Assembly (NCBI GenBank): GCA_965365465.1
Contig: CBDUBU010000053.1
Location: forward strand, 1 to 17,696
DNA length: 17,696 nucleotides
Direction of reading: 5' to 3'
DNA from: CBDUBU01 sp965365465
GTDB lineage: Bacteria > Bacteroidota > Rhodothermia > Rhodothermales > DASSAV01
A model generated the notes under the pieces. It searched no databases. It saw only the letters and a program-made list of their open reading frames with translations, and was not told the origin of the DNA. Shown one piece after another: positions 5,852 to 13,414 of this stretch. Numbering within the stretch: position 1 is the stretch's first letter; each line of letters starts with the position of its first letter. The position numbers and the translations under genes were made by a program.

Positions 5852-8800
5852 TCAGGCGACTTTGGTGAGCAGGGACACGCAGGTTCCCTTTCCCGGTTCG
5901 CTGATGATCTGGAGGCGGCCTCCGAGGTCGGAAGCGCGCTTTCGCATGAGATGGAGGCCGTTGCCGGCCTTTATATACGCCTCCGAGAAGCCGGCGCCGT
6001 CGTCCAGGACCTCAATGGAGAAGCTGCCGGAGCCGAACGATGTCTTCACCTCCACGTGCGTGGCGTGCGCGTGCTTGACGATATTGTGGAGAATCTCTTT
6101 GTAGAGGAAGTATATGTTCTGCCGGAAATCCATCGTGAGCCGATGAGGGAGGGGCTGCGGGGGACGCTCAAAGCTGTAGGCCAGGTGCCCGTCGAGCATC
6201 GCCGAGGTCACATCCTCCAGCTTCGTTATCAGTTGATCGAGCGTATCATAGCCGGTGTTCACGACCCAGACGATCTCGCGAAGCGTGTGCGCGGTTTCCC
6301 GTGCGGTGCGACTGATCTCGGTCAGCCGCTGCGCCTCCGGTTCCTTCAACTGGTTGCGGTTGAGCACCATTTCGCTCTTGATGGCGATGCTGCTCAGATT
6401 AGCCCCTATATCGTCATGGAGATTGCCGGCAATCCGCATTCGCAAACGCTCGACGCTCAGGATCTGTCGCATCCGGTAGTGGTAGCCCAGATAGAGCAAG
6501 AGGAGTATGAGCAAGTATGCCAGGAGCCGAAAGGGCCATGTGTCCCAGAAGGGAGGGCGGATACTGATCGGGATCGCAAGCCCGGCGTCGTTCCAGACGC
6601 CGCCGCCATTTGAGGCTTTTACACGAAACGTATAGCGCCCCGGCGGCACGTTCGTGTAACGAACTACCTGTCGGGGTCCGGGATTACTCCAGGTTTTGTC
6701 GAAGTTTTCGAGCAGGTACGTGTAGCGATTCTGCGCCGGAGCCGCGTAGTCGAGCGCGGCAAATTCAAGCGAGAAAAAGTTCTCGTCGTGCCTGAGAACG
6801 ACCTGCTGTAGCCCTTCAACCGTCCGGTCGATGAAAAACGGCTGATCAAAGACGCGAAAGTCCGTCAGGACGACTGGAGGAGGGTGAAGACTGGTTCGAA
6901 TCCGGCGTGGGTCCACAATATAAAAACCGTCGGGCCCTCCGAAGAAAAGCTCACCCGTTCGGCTCTTGCAGGCAGCGCCTACATGAAACACAGCGTTCTG
7001 AAGGCCGTCCCGGCTGGTGTAGTTCACAAATTGCTCCAGGCGCGGGTCGAAACGGCTAAGCCCGTCATTCGTGCTCAACCACAGGTATCCTTGGTCGTCA
7101 AAGAGCATTCCGACGATGTGGTTGTGGGGCAATCCGTCTTCCGTTCTGTAGGATTTGAACCGCTCGCGGTTCTGGTCCAGCCGGTTCAGTCCTTCCGTCG
7201 TACCGACCCATAGCGTCCCCTGAGCGTCTTCGAGCAGAGCGTAGACCCGGTTACTGCTCAGGGAGGCGCTGTCCTGCGCTTGGTGGGCGTAACGGGTGAA
7301 GCGTTTTCTTGTCCGGTCCAGCCGGTTCAGCCCTCCATCTATGGCGCCGACCCAGAGGTTTCCCGCGGAATCCTCGTAGATAGGCCATGCATAATTGCTG
7401 CTCAGGCTGGAGGCATCGTCCCGGCTGTTCTGGTAAGCCTCGAAACTACCTGTTTCCGGATCGAACCGGTTCAGTCCCCCATCGACCGTTCCAATCCACA
7501 GTATGCCCGCCCGATCTTCGTAAACAGACACGACCTTATTGCTGGTCAATGATTTTCGAGAATCCTTTCCATGCACGTAGCGGCGGAACCTGCCGGTTTC
7601 CCTGTCCAGGAGATTCAATCCACCGCCCAGCGTACCGATCCACAGCCTCCCTTTGCTATCCTCCAGAATCGAAACCACGTCGTTGTTGCTGAGGCTGGTC
7701 GTATCCTCATGGATAGAGGTATAAGAGGTAATTGTGCCGGTAGCCATGTCGATGCGGTTCAGTCCACCGCCGAGCATACCAACCCATAGCGTACCGCTCC
7801 GGTCCTCACAGATCGCAACGACGCGCGGCGCGTTCAGGCCCGTGCCTCCGGAAACGTATCCGTAGTGTGTGATGGCCCCGGCGAGCGGTGAGCGCTTGTT
7901 AAGTCCGCTCCAGGAGCCAACCCAGATAATGCCTGTGCGATCTTCGAGGAGAGAAAGTATTTCGTTGTTTGAAATGCTGTGCGCATTCGCAGCATCGTGG
8001 GTGTGTCGCGCAAACCTTCCCGTGGCCGGATCGAGTACGTTTACACCGGCATCTGTACCTACCCATAGCTGCCCCTGCTGGTCCTCGGTAAGCGCATTGA
8101 TACGATTGTCGCTAAGACTATAGGGGTCGTCCCGGTTGAAGCGATAGCGTTCGACCGCTCGTGAATGGGGATGGCAGCGCACAAGGCCCCCGTTAAACGT
8201 GCCGATCCAGAGGGTTCCGTCCCGGCTTAAGTGCATCGTCAGCACGGAATCGATGTCGTTCCCATGCCTGTCAGGCGGCGCCTTCGTGTGCAGATTGGCA
8301 GCCGGGTCGAAGGAGAAGAGGCCACTTACGCCGCCGACCCATAGCCCTCCGCTCTGGTCGCTTGAAAGCGCCCGAACAATATTCCGGCTGGAAGGCTCCG
8401 CATTTGCAGAAAGGGGGCCGTGCCGGGTGAACCGTTCCGTCTGGCTGTCGAATCGTAAAAGGCCGGCGTCTGTAGCCAGCCACAACTCTCCTGTGCGGCC
8501 CCTTTCAATATCATAGATGGACGGCGGGGAGGCAGAGCGTTGAAGCAAGTCCGCAGGGATGCTGTAGTTCGAGAAACGCCCGGAAAGCCGATCCAACTTA
8601 CTGAGCCATCCGCCGCGTGCGCCAATCCAGATCGCGCCATCCCGGTCTTCGTGAAGCGCATAGATGTAATCGTCGGCGAGCGAAGCGCTGTCTGCAGGCT
8701 CGTGCCGGGACACTTTGAAGCTGTACCCGTCATACCGGTTCAGGCCGTCCTGCGTGCCGATCCATAAGAACCCCTGCCGGTCCTGGAGCATACACAGTAC

Positions 8801-8947
8801 ACTATACTGCGACAGCCCATCTTCCATGCCGAACCGCTCGAACCAGACATCTTGCTCCTGTGCCTGCGCGGTTCTGCAGAAGCTTGCCAGCACAAGCAGC
8901 CATACACAGGACGCTGCGTGCATGATGTGGATTCGGAAGTGGAACAT
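5852..8947 (-). CDS. Two-component propeller sensor histidine kinase (Reg_prop/Y_Y_Y/HisKA_3-like)
   Basis: From the ATG at 8947 the product has 1031 aa. A TTG at 8959 is the alternative start; neither has a good ribosome site. A signal peptide ends near AQAQEQ. Then come 14 propeller repeats of the type LWIGTxxGGLNRLD, enough for two seven-bladed propellers. A Y_Y_Y domain follows (NRYTYLLENFDKTW to YTFRVKASNG), then one membrane helix near 806-822. The cytoplasmic kinase shows HisKA_3-like GNLHDDIGANLSSI with phospho-acceptor His near 844, an N-box ILHNIVKHA, the G1 box LDDGAGF and the G2 box GNGLHLMRKRA. There is no receiver domain, so it needs a separate partner, most simply the regulator at 12412-13071 of the same operon. 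It starts 34 bases after the cyclodehydratase gene. The periplasmic propellers should sense a ligand, here perhaps the cluster's product; this ligand is inference. Confidence 0.95.
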   Translation of the reverse strand: MFHFRIHIMHAASCVWLLVLASFCRTAQAQEQDVWFERFGMEDGLSQYSVLCMLQDRQGFLWIGTQDGLNRYDGYSFKVSRHEPADSASLADDYIYALHEDRDGAIWIGARGGWLSKLDRLSGRFSNYSIPADLLQRSASPPSIYDIERGRTGELWLATDAGLLRFDSQTERFTRHGPLSANAEPSSRNIVRALSSDQSGGLWVGGVSGLFSFDPAANLHTKAPPDRHGNDIDSVLTMHLSRDGTLWIGTFNGGLVRCHPHSRAVERYRFNRDDPYSLSDNRINALTEDQQGQLWVGTDAGVNVLDPATGRFARHTHDAANAHSISNNEILSLLEDRTGIIWVGSWSGLNKRSPLAGAITHYGYVSGGTGLNAPRVVAICEDRSGTLWVGMLGGGLNRIDMATGTITSYTSIHEDTTSLSNNDVVSILEDSKGRLWIGTLGGGLNLLDRETGRFRRYVHGKDSRKSLTSNKVVSVYEDRAGILWIGTVDGGLNRFDPETGSFEAYQNSRDDASSLSSNYAWPIYEDSAGNLWVGAIDGGLNRLDRTRKRFTRYAHQAQDSASLSSNRVYALLEDAQGTLWVGTTEGLNRLDQNRERFKSYRTEDGLPHNHIVGMLFDDQGYLWLSTNDGLSRFDPRLEQFVNYTSRDGLQNAVFHVGAACKSRTGELFFGGPDGFYIVDPRRIRTSLHPPPVVLTDFRVFDQPFFIDRTVEGLQQVVLRHDENFFSLEFAALDYAAPAQNRYTYLLENFDKTWSNPGPRQVVRYTNVPPGRYTFRVKASNGGGVWNDAGLAIPISIRPPFWDTWPFRLLAYLLILLLLYLGYHYRMRQILSVERLRMRIAGNLHDDIGANLSSIAIKSEMVLNRNQLKEPEAQRLTEISRTARETAHTLREIVWVVNTGYDTLDQLITKLEDVTSAMLDGHLAYSFERPPQPLPHRLTMDFRQNIYFLYKEILHNIVKHAHATHVEVKTSFGSGSFSIEVLDDGAGFSEAYIKAGNGLHLMRKRASDLGGRLQIISEPGKGTCVSLLTKVA

Positions 8948-8981
8948 ACGGAAGCGCAAGCCTTTTGAGGCAGGATCTCCC

Positions 8982-11222
8982 CTACAGCGACATTGGTACA
9001 GGATTTAGTTCATCCTCCTTCAGCGACTCCGGTAACCAGCCCAATGCGACAGGCGCGTCGTAAAGCCGTCCGGGACCCAGCCGTTGCCAGAAGTGACGGA
9101 GGCCGGGTACAAACACCCTGGCGACAGGCAGACCAATATCCGGGCGGGTCTGGTCCAGCACCAGTGTTTCCAACCCATGTTCGCGGGCAATCCGAACACA
9201 GGTCCGTACGTCGTTGCACAGGTCGTTGCCAGAGCGCAGAGGGGCGTAATGCAAGGCGTCCAGGGGAGCAAGGCCCGCACGGGGCGCCAGATAGGGTTGG
9301 TTTTCGAGGGTCGCGGTTTTCCACCACCAGGCCAGGTCCGGAAAGTCTGAGGCCAGACGCCTGCCGCCGCCCTCCGTCAGATAGGAGAGGGAAGCGAGCA
9401 GCTGGTTGACCTCCGTGAGGGCGCGTGTGACGGCAATGCGGGCGTCGAAGTGCGCTCCGAATCCCAGGAGGATCTCCTCCGCAGAAGAATTGATCCGGCG
9501 AGAGACGGCAGCGAACGCAGGAATGCCGAGGTCGGAGGTCACGTCCAATACCCAGAGATCCCGGCCCAGTGCGCTATAGCGTTCCGTGAGCGCATGGAAA
9601 TAAGGGTCTTCGAAGGCAGCCAGATCGACGGCGGGGCGCTGCACCCTGCTGTACCACCACAGGGCGACCGCGTCTCTTTCGACCAGTTCCATGAACCCCT
9701 GAAGAATGGCTTCCTCCAGTGTATTCCCGGCAGCGTTGCCGTTTGAGTCCGCAGGGCATACCTGTGAGGCTGGTCCCGGATAATCAAAGTAACAGTAGGC
9801 GGTCGGCAGCAGCCTGAAAGCCTGGTTGGTGAGCGACCAGACGGGAGTCCATTCGACCGCTTCATGCTCATCGAATGGTTCCGGCACGTGCTGGAAGCGC
9901 GAGCCATTTTGCTGGTTCCGCGCCTGACGCCCGGCATACTGGGCGGCGCTGAAGTTCATGCATGTGTTCGGATGGATGGCCTGCGGAGCCAGATCCATAT
10001 AGCGGCCCCTGATCCGGATCTCATCTCCCTGGAAAATTCCTGAATAACGCTCGATGGCCTCGCACAGGCCGCTAGCCTCTGCCTGGATTGCCGATTTGCC
10101 CTTACCGCCGCTGGCGTCACGCGCATTCCGGCGCAGGTAGCGCAGGGTGTCCGTATCGAGGCCGGTGCGGTGCGCCGCCGTGACGGCATGGATGAGCGGA
10201 TCATCGCCAGGCGTCAGGCGCCGGAGCGAACGCACGACTCCCGTAATGGGACTGACGTGGTGACCGTAGCGCCGGAGTGTTTCTTCGGGCGCCGCCGTGC
10301 GCGATCCTCCGTCGGTGGCGCGCACGGGCTGGTTCCGGGCAAGCGCCAGGGGAACCGGTTCTCTTGACAGCCACGATGCGGCGTCGCCGCAACAGGGACA
10401 CTGCGGGCGGTGGGTGAGCACATGGCGCTGTTTTTCCAGGGTGATCAGGTCAAAGCTGAGAACGGCGCCCTCCAGGGCAGACGCTCCGGAGACGATCCAC
10501 CGGGCAACCTCGGTGGCGGCAAGGCCCACAGCTGCCTGCAGCGTAGAGGGAAGCCCCGGCAGCGTCAGACGCCCTTCTTGTTGCTTCCTGAAGAACACTT
10601 CCGCCGGACGGTGCGCGCGCAGGCGATGGGCCAGACATTCCCAGCAGCCCGTGCGGCCCGGCTGAAACAGCGGCCCCAGCCAGAGGGTACTGCCTGCCGG
10701 CTTCAGGAGCAGGTACGGACGCCGTTCTGCAATAGCCTGCCGGTTGAACGCCGCCAGTTCCTCCCGGAGATAACTGTCCGTAAGAACGATCCTCTGTTCG
10801 CCCTGCGGATCTACCTGTATGTGCAGGGATTTCAGAGCGGCCAGAAACGGCTCTGCGGGCGCCTCGCCGAAAGCCGTCACGGCGACGCGGGTTTGCTGCA
10901 AGCGCCGCGCGGCTTCGGAGGCGTCCACCTGCAATGCTTCCCAGAAGGCTGCCTCATCAGGCGGCAGGCCTTCCGTCCGTTCCGTAAGATAGCCTTCGCG
11001 CTCCAGCAGCAGCAGCGCAAAGTACACCTCTGCCGCTGGCGCAACCCCATCGAGCAGCGCTACGATCTCGCCGGTCGAATGCCGCCCGTCCAGCAGGGGA
11101 AGAAGCTGTTCGCTCACCCTGCTCCTGAGCACTACATAGTCGCTCTCGGCGACCAGCACCGTCTCTCCCTCCAGTGAAGAAACGGCCTGAAACCGGTGCT
11201 TGAGCCTGGGCTGCCGAAGCAT
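8982..11222 (-). CDS. Fused E1-like/YcaO TOMM cyclodehydratase
   Basis: The 746-aa product (ATG at 11222; an upstream in-frame TTG at 11240 would overlap the previous gene and has no better ribosome site) looks like a SagC-SagD fusion. Residues about 5-85 form a PqqD-like winged-helix leader-binding domain (GETVLVAESDYVVLRSRV). The E1-like part keeps its zinc cysteines, GCWEC (193, 196) and CPCC (275, 278). The YcaO part carries the ATP-site stretch GGKGKSAIQAEASGL with CEAIERYS (near 385-394), and LQGFMELVERDA (near 507-518). It ends DELNPVPMSL, a degenerate form of the proline-rich YcaO tail. Known members use ATP to convert Cys, Ser or Thr of a bound peptide to azolines. Eight bases separate it from the preceding 374-aa protein gene. 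No SagB-like dehydrogenase is in the window, so products may stay as azolines or use a remote enzyme. Confidence 0.93.
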   Translation of the reverse strand: MLRQPRLKHRFQAVSSLEGETVLVAESDYVVLRSRVSEQLLPLLDGRHSTGEIVALLDGVAPAAEVYFALLLLEREGYLTERTEGLPPDEAAFWEALQVDASEAARRLQQTRVAVTAFGEAPAEPFLAALKSLHIQVDPQGEQRIVLTDSYLREELAAFNRQAIAERRPYLLLKPAGSTLWLGPLFQPGRTGCWECLAHRLRAHRPAEVFFRKQQEGRLTLPGLPSTLQAAVGLAATEVARWIVSGASALEGAVLSFDLITLEKQRHVLTHRPQCPCCGDAASWLSREPVPLALARNQPVRATDGGSRTAAPEETLRRYGHHVSPITGVVRSLRRLTPGDDPLIHAVTAAHRTGLDTDTLRYLRRNARDASGGKGKSAIQAEASGLCEAIERYSGIFQGDEIRIRGRYMDLAPQAIHPNTCMNFSAAQYAGRQARNQQNGSRFQHVPEPFDEHEAVEWTPVWSLTNQAFRLLPTAYCYFDYPGPASQVCPADSNGNAAGNTLEEAILQGFMELVERDAVALWWYSRVQRPAVDLAAFEDPYFHALTERYSALGRDLWVLDVTSDLGIPAFAAVSRRINSSAEEILLGFGAHFDARIAVTRALTEVNQLLASLSYLTEGGGRRLASDFPDLAWWWKTATLENQPYLAPRAGLAPLDALHYAPLRSGNDLCNDVRTCVRIAREHGLETLVLDQTRPDIGLPVARVFVPGLRHFWQRLGPGRLYDAPVALGWLPESLKEDELNPVPMSL

Positions 11223-11230
11223 GTGTCTTT

Positions 11231-12355
11231 CTACGAGCAATGGTACGTATCGGTAAAAATAGGGTTGCCCGCTTCACCGGCAGCCCATATCTTGAACATG
11301 GTTTGCAAATCCTGGGGCCGCTCCGGCAATACCAGGTAGATTCCCGTATTGGTTATCTTGCATTCCTTGTCCGCACCGGGGGTTTTTTTCAGATCGCTCA
11401 CAGAAAAGTTAAGGTTCTGGTGAAGCGTCGTTTCGAGACGTTCATTAAAAACACCCCGTGTCCTGTTTTTACGCTTATCCTCTTCAGGGGCGCCCGTCCG
11501 GCTATCCTGATTCAGGAACCTGCGCTTGAATTCCGGAACCTGGCCGCCCTGGAGAACCTCATCAAACCAGACGTGTGCGATAACCCTGGGCAGTTCAACC
11601 TGAATGTTCATAAAATCCTGCCCTTTGATGCGCCACCATTCATTGGGGCGATTGCCTGCATCGCACAAATCGTCCAGTATATGGTAAAATTCCGGAGTGG
11701 GGTTGAACCCTGTCTCATTTTCGCTAGCACTAGGTTGATTCTTGGAAACCAGAATGCTGATTGTTTCTTTCCATATGTCCAGCGCATCATCGCTGAACAT
11801 CTCGTTAAGTTTAAGCGGGGGGCCGTCGCCGAGATCGATGAAGTTTCTGCCGGAATAGGATGCTGCGCTGCGTGTCAAGATTTTGCCCTCACCACAGATC
11901 GCCAGATTCGGGATGCTGATCGCCGGCGCGCCTACACGCCGGTACTGATACTGGCGAAAAACATCTTGCAGCTCTGTCGGTTTGGGGGGGCGCGGCAGAT
12001 CCAGGCCCTTGTCTTTGAACGCGAAGAAATAGCCGATCCCCGGCATGAGCCGGATCTCCATGTTCTGAAGTTCATCCGCTATGGCATTTCGTTCCGCCTC
12101 GTTTTCCTCGTTTCCGATTTTATTGCGGAGGTAGTCAAGGATTTCACTTTTTGCAGCGGAGCCGGCATTGCATATGTCAAACCTGATATTGTAAAACTCG
12201 GTGTCATTTGATTCCCATACTTTCCCAATAATTTGTGGGTAATACACCTGCCAGAATCTGTTGAAGTGGCAGAAAGAAATTGACCAGTTGGAAGGCGGCA
12301 TTTCATTCTGAGAGGCAGTTCCTTCCGGAAGCGGACGTGCTGAAGCGGCAGGCAT
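11231..12355 (-). CDS. Internally duplicated protein of unknown family, directly upstream of the cyclodehydratase
   Basis: I chose the ATG at 12355 (374 aa) because GAGG lies six bases upstream; a TTG at 12367 is the only longer start. No signal peptide, membrane helix or known catalytic motif is seen. The protein contains two related halves. TEFYNIRFDICNAG near 52-65 corresponds to PEFYHILDDLCDAG near 221-234. MEIRLMPGIGYFFAFKDKG near 99-117 corresponds to MNIQVELPRVIAHVWFDEV near 249-267. Each half is therefore about 170 residues. The chain ends IFTDTYHCS, placing Thr, Thr, Cys and Ser at the extreme C-terminus. It sits between the regulator and the cyclodehydratase, eight bases from the latter, so it is probably a dedicated partner. 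It could be a protein-sized substrate with a C-terminal core, a scaffold or an unknown tailoring enzyme. None of these is proven. Confidence 0.88.
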   Translation of the reverse strand: MPAASARPLPEGTASQNEMPPSNWSISFCHFNRFWQVYYPQIIGKVWESNDTEFYNIRFDICNAGSAAKSEILDYLRNKIGNEENEAERNAIADELQNMEIRLMPGIGYFFAFKDKGLDLPRPPKPTELQDVFRQYQYRRVGAPAISIPNLAICGEGKILTRSAASYSGRNFIDLGDGPPLKLNEMFSDDALDIWKETISILVSKNQPSASENETGFNPTPEFYHILDDLCDAGNRPNEWWRIKGQDFMNIQVELPRVIAHVWFDEVLQGGQVPEFKRRFLNQDSRTGAPEEDKRKNRTRGVFNERLETTLHQNLNFSVSDLKKTPGADKECKITNTGIYLVLPERPQDLQTMFKIWAAGEAGNPIFTDTYHCS

Positions 12356-12411
12356 TGTTGACCTCAAAAGGGGTTAGGTGAATTGCGACGGCAAATGCCC
12401 GGATCAAAGGG

Positions 12412-13071
12412 TCAGATCTTTTTGGAGATGATGCGTTCCTGGAGGGCTTTGGTTACGGCATCCGTGCGGGAGTTTACATGCATTTTTGTATATATATTAC
12501 GTATGTGCGTGTCAATGGTGTGAAAGCTTAGGAAGAGGGTATCAGCAATCTGATTTTTTGTTTTGCCTTCCACCAGAAGCTGCAAAATTTCTTTTTCGCG
12601 ATCCGTGAGCTGGTAGTCCCATCGCGGCGCGTTCAACTGCGTGAACATATTGAGAACGCGCCGCGCTACCTGCGCATTCATGGCGGCTCCTCCCCCGGAA
12701 ACCTCCTCGATGGCTTCAAAGATCTTATGCACCGGCGACATCTTGAGCAGGTACCCCGAAGCGCCCGCGCGGAGAGCGTTGAAGATCCGGTCATTGTCCT
12801 CATGGATGGTAAGCATGATGACATGGGTGGCCGGGGAGAGCGCCTTCAGGCGCCGAACACATTCGATCCCGCTCATGCCGGGCAGGCCGATGTCCATGAG
12901 CACGATTTCGGGGGCGAATTCCTGGTTGAGCGCGGCAAGCACATCCTCACAGGTACTAAACGTGCGCGTACACCGCATACCCTGCCGGCTGTTGATCAAA
13001 TCCTGAATCGTTTGCCGGTAATCCTCACTGTCTTCCACGATCCAGACGATGAAAGGCTCTCGGTCAGGCAT
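12412..13071 (-). CDS. NarL/FixJ-family response regulator
   Basis: The 219-aa product has a receiver domain with acidic pair Glu13/Asp14, phospho-acceptor Asp60 in VLMDIGLPG, Thr88 in IMLTIHED and Lys110 in GYLLKMSP. A LuxR-type helix-turn-helix follows at about 152-215 (LTDREKEILQLLVEGKTKNQIA, then SFHTIDTHIRNIYTKMHVNSRTDAV). It is the first gene of the operon. The kinase that ends the operon lacks a receiver, so the two should form one pathway. The ATG has no clear Shine-Dalgarno; the start is supported by the conserved N-terminal strand FIVWIVED. The 30-bp dyad 110-140 bases upstream is a natural autoregulatory site. A 56-base gap separates it from the 374-aa protein gene. Confidence 0.95.
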   Translation of the reverse strand: MPDREPFIVWIVEDSEDYRQTIQDLINSRQGMRCTRTFSTCEDVLAALNQEFAPEIVLMDIGLPGMSGIECVRRLKALSPATHVIMLTIHEDNDRIFNALRAGASGYLLKMSPVHKIFEAIEEVSGGGAAMNAQVARRVLNMFTQLNAPRWDYQLTDREKEILQLLVEGKTKNQIADTLFLSFHTIDTHIRNIYTKMHVNSRTDAVTKALQERIISKKI

Positions 13072-13152
13072 GGTCGCATACCAGTAGAACGCGAAACGTG
13101 CAGAAGGAGGCAGGGGCCTGGGCCTTCGCGCCCGGCGCTATGCTTTCGGATC

Positions 13153-13158
13153 AGGATA
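13153..13158 (-). promoter_or_regulatory. Possible -10 box of the regulator-cyclodehydratase-kinase operon
   Basis: TATCCT on the minus strand lies 23 bases downstream of dyad copy B, matching the 22-base spacing of TAAACT to copy A. No clear -35 is present. The argument rests on this parallel; the box by itself is weak. Confidence 0.3.
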
Positions 13159-13180
13159 CGCATGATGTCCGCCGGGCTGC

Positions 13181-13229
13181 CTCACGCGACAGCGTGATTT
13201 CCGGTCACGCAATCACGTGAACCTCACGG
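13181..13229. promoter_or_regulatory. Shared operator-like element, copy B, with extra half-sites
   Basis: Five TCACG-type half-sites lie within 48 bases: TCACGC at 13182, GCGTGA at 13192, TCACGC at 13205, TCACGTGA at 13213 and TCACGG at 13224. The middle pair forms a perfect inverted repeat, GCGTGA-N7-TCACGC. Positions 13181-13210 match copy A (5731-5760) at 22 of 30 bases with identical half-site offsets. The site lies about 110 bases before the regulator ATG, against 99 for copy A. The rest of the 310-base gap between the regulator gene and the terminator at 13383 shows no convincing gene. Confidence 0.55.
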
Positions 13230-13382
13230 GCAGGGACCATCTTCCCGGACGTAGGCTGGAGGATTACGGCGGCCCCGGCGTAGTGCGCTGTGCAGAAACC
13301 TCCGGGCAGCCAGCTTTCCAGACTGTGCAACCACCTGTAAAGTATAATTTTGCCGCCTCGCTTTCACAAGAGCTTCATAAAG

Positions 13383-13411
13383 AAAAAAGCGCCCGCTCCC
13401 GCTCCGGGCGC
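13383..13411 (-). terminator. Rho-independent terminator after the glycosyltransferase gene
   Basis: On the minus strand GCGCCCG (13411-13405) and CGGGCGC (13395-13389) flank a nine-base loop and are followed directly by TTTTTT (13388-13383). It begins four bases after the glycosyltransferase stop and separates that gene from the cluster operon. Confidence 0.88.
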
Positions 13412-13414
13412 AGT

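Noticed and set aside
5744..6613. Plus-strand open frame of 289 codons
   Set aside because: It lies almost entirely antisense to the kinase domain, which has clear conserved motifs, and its product has no recognisable fold.
10410..11177. Plus-strand open frame of 255 codons
   Set aside because: Antisense to the E1-like part of the cyclodehydratase; it is explained by GC-rich codon use on the other strand.
11240..12211. Plus-strand open frame of 323 codons
   Set aside because: It is antisense to the 374-aa gene, which has a ribosome site, operon spacing and an internal protein-level duplication. No ribosome site or motif supports the plus-strand frame.
12996..13163. Minus-strand 55-codon frame as a possible precursor peptide
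   Set aside because: It has no ribosome site and overlaps the start of the regulator gene in another frame by about 75 bases; its Cys/Ser content comes from the regulator's own codons.
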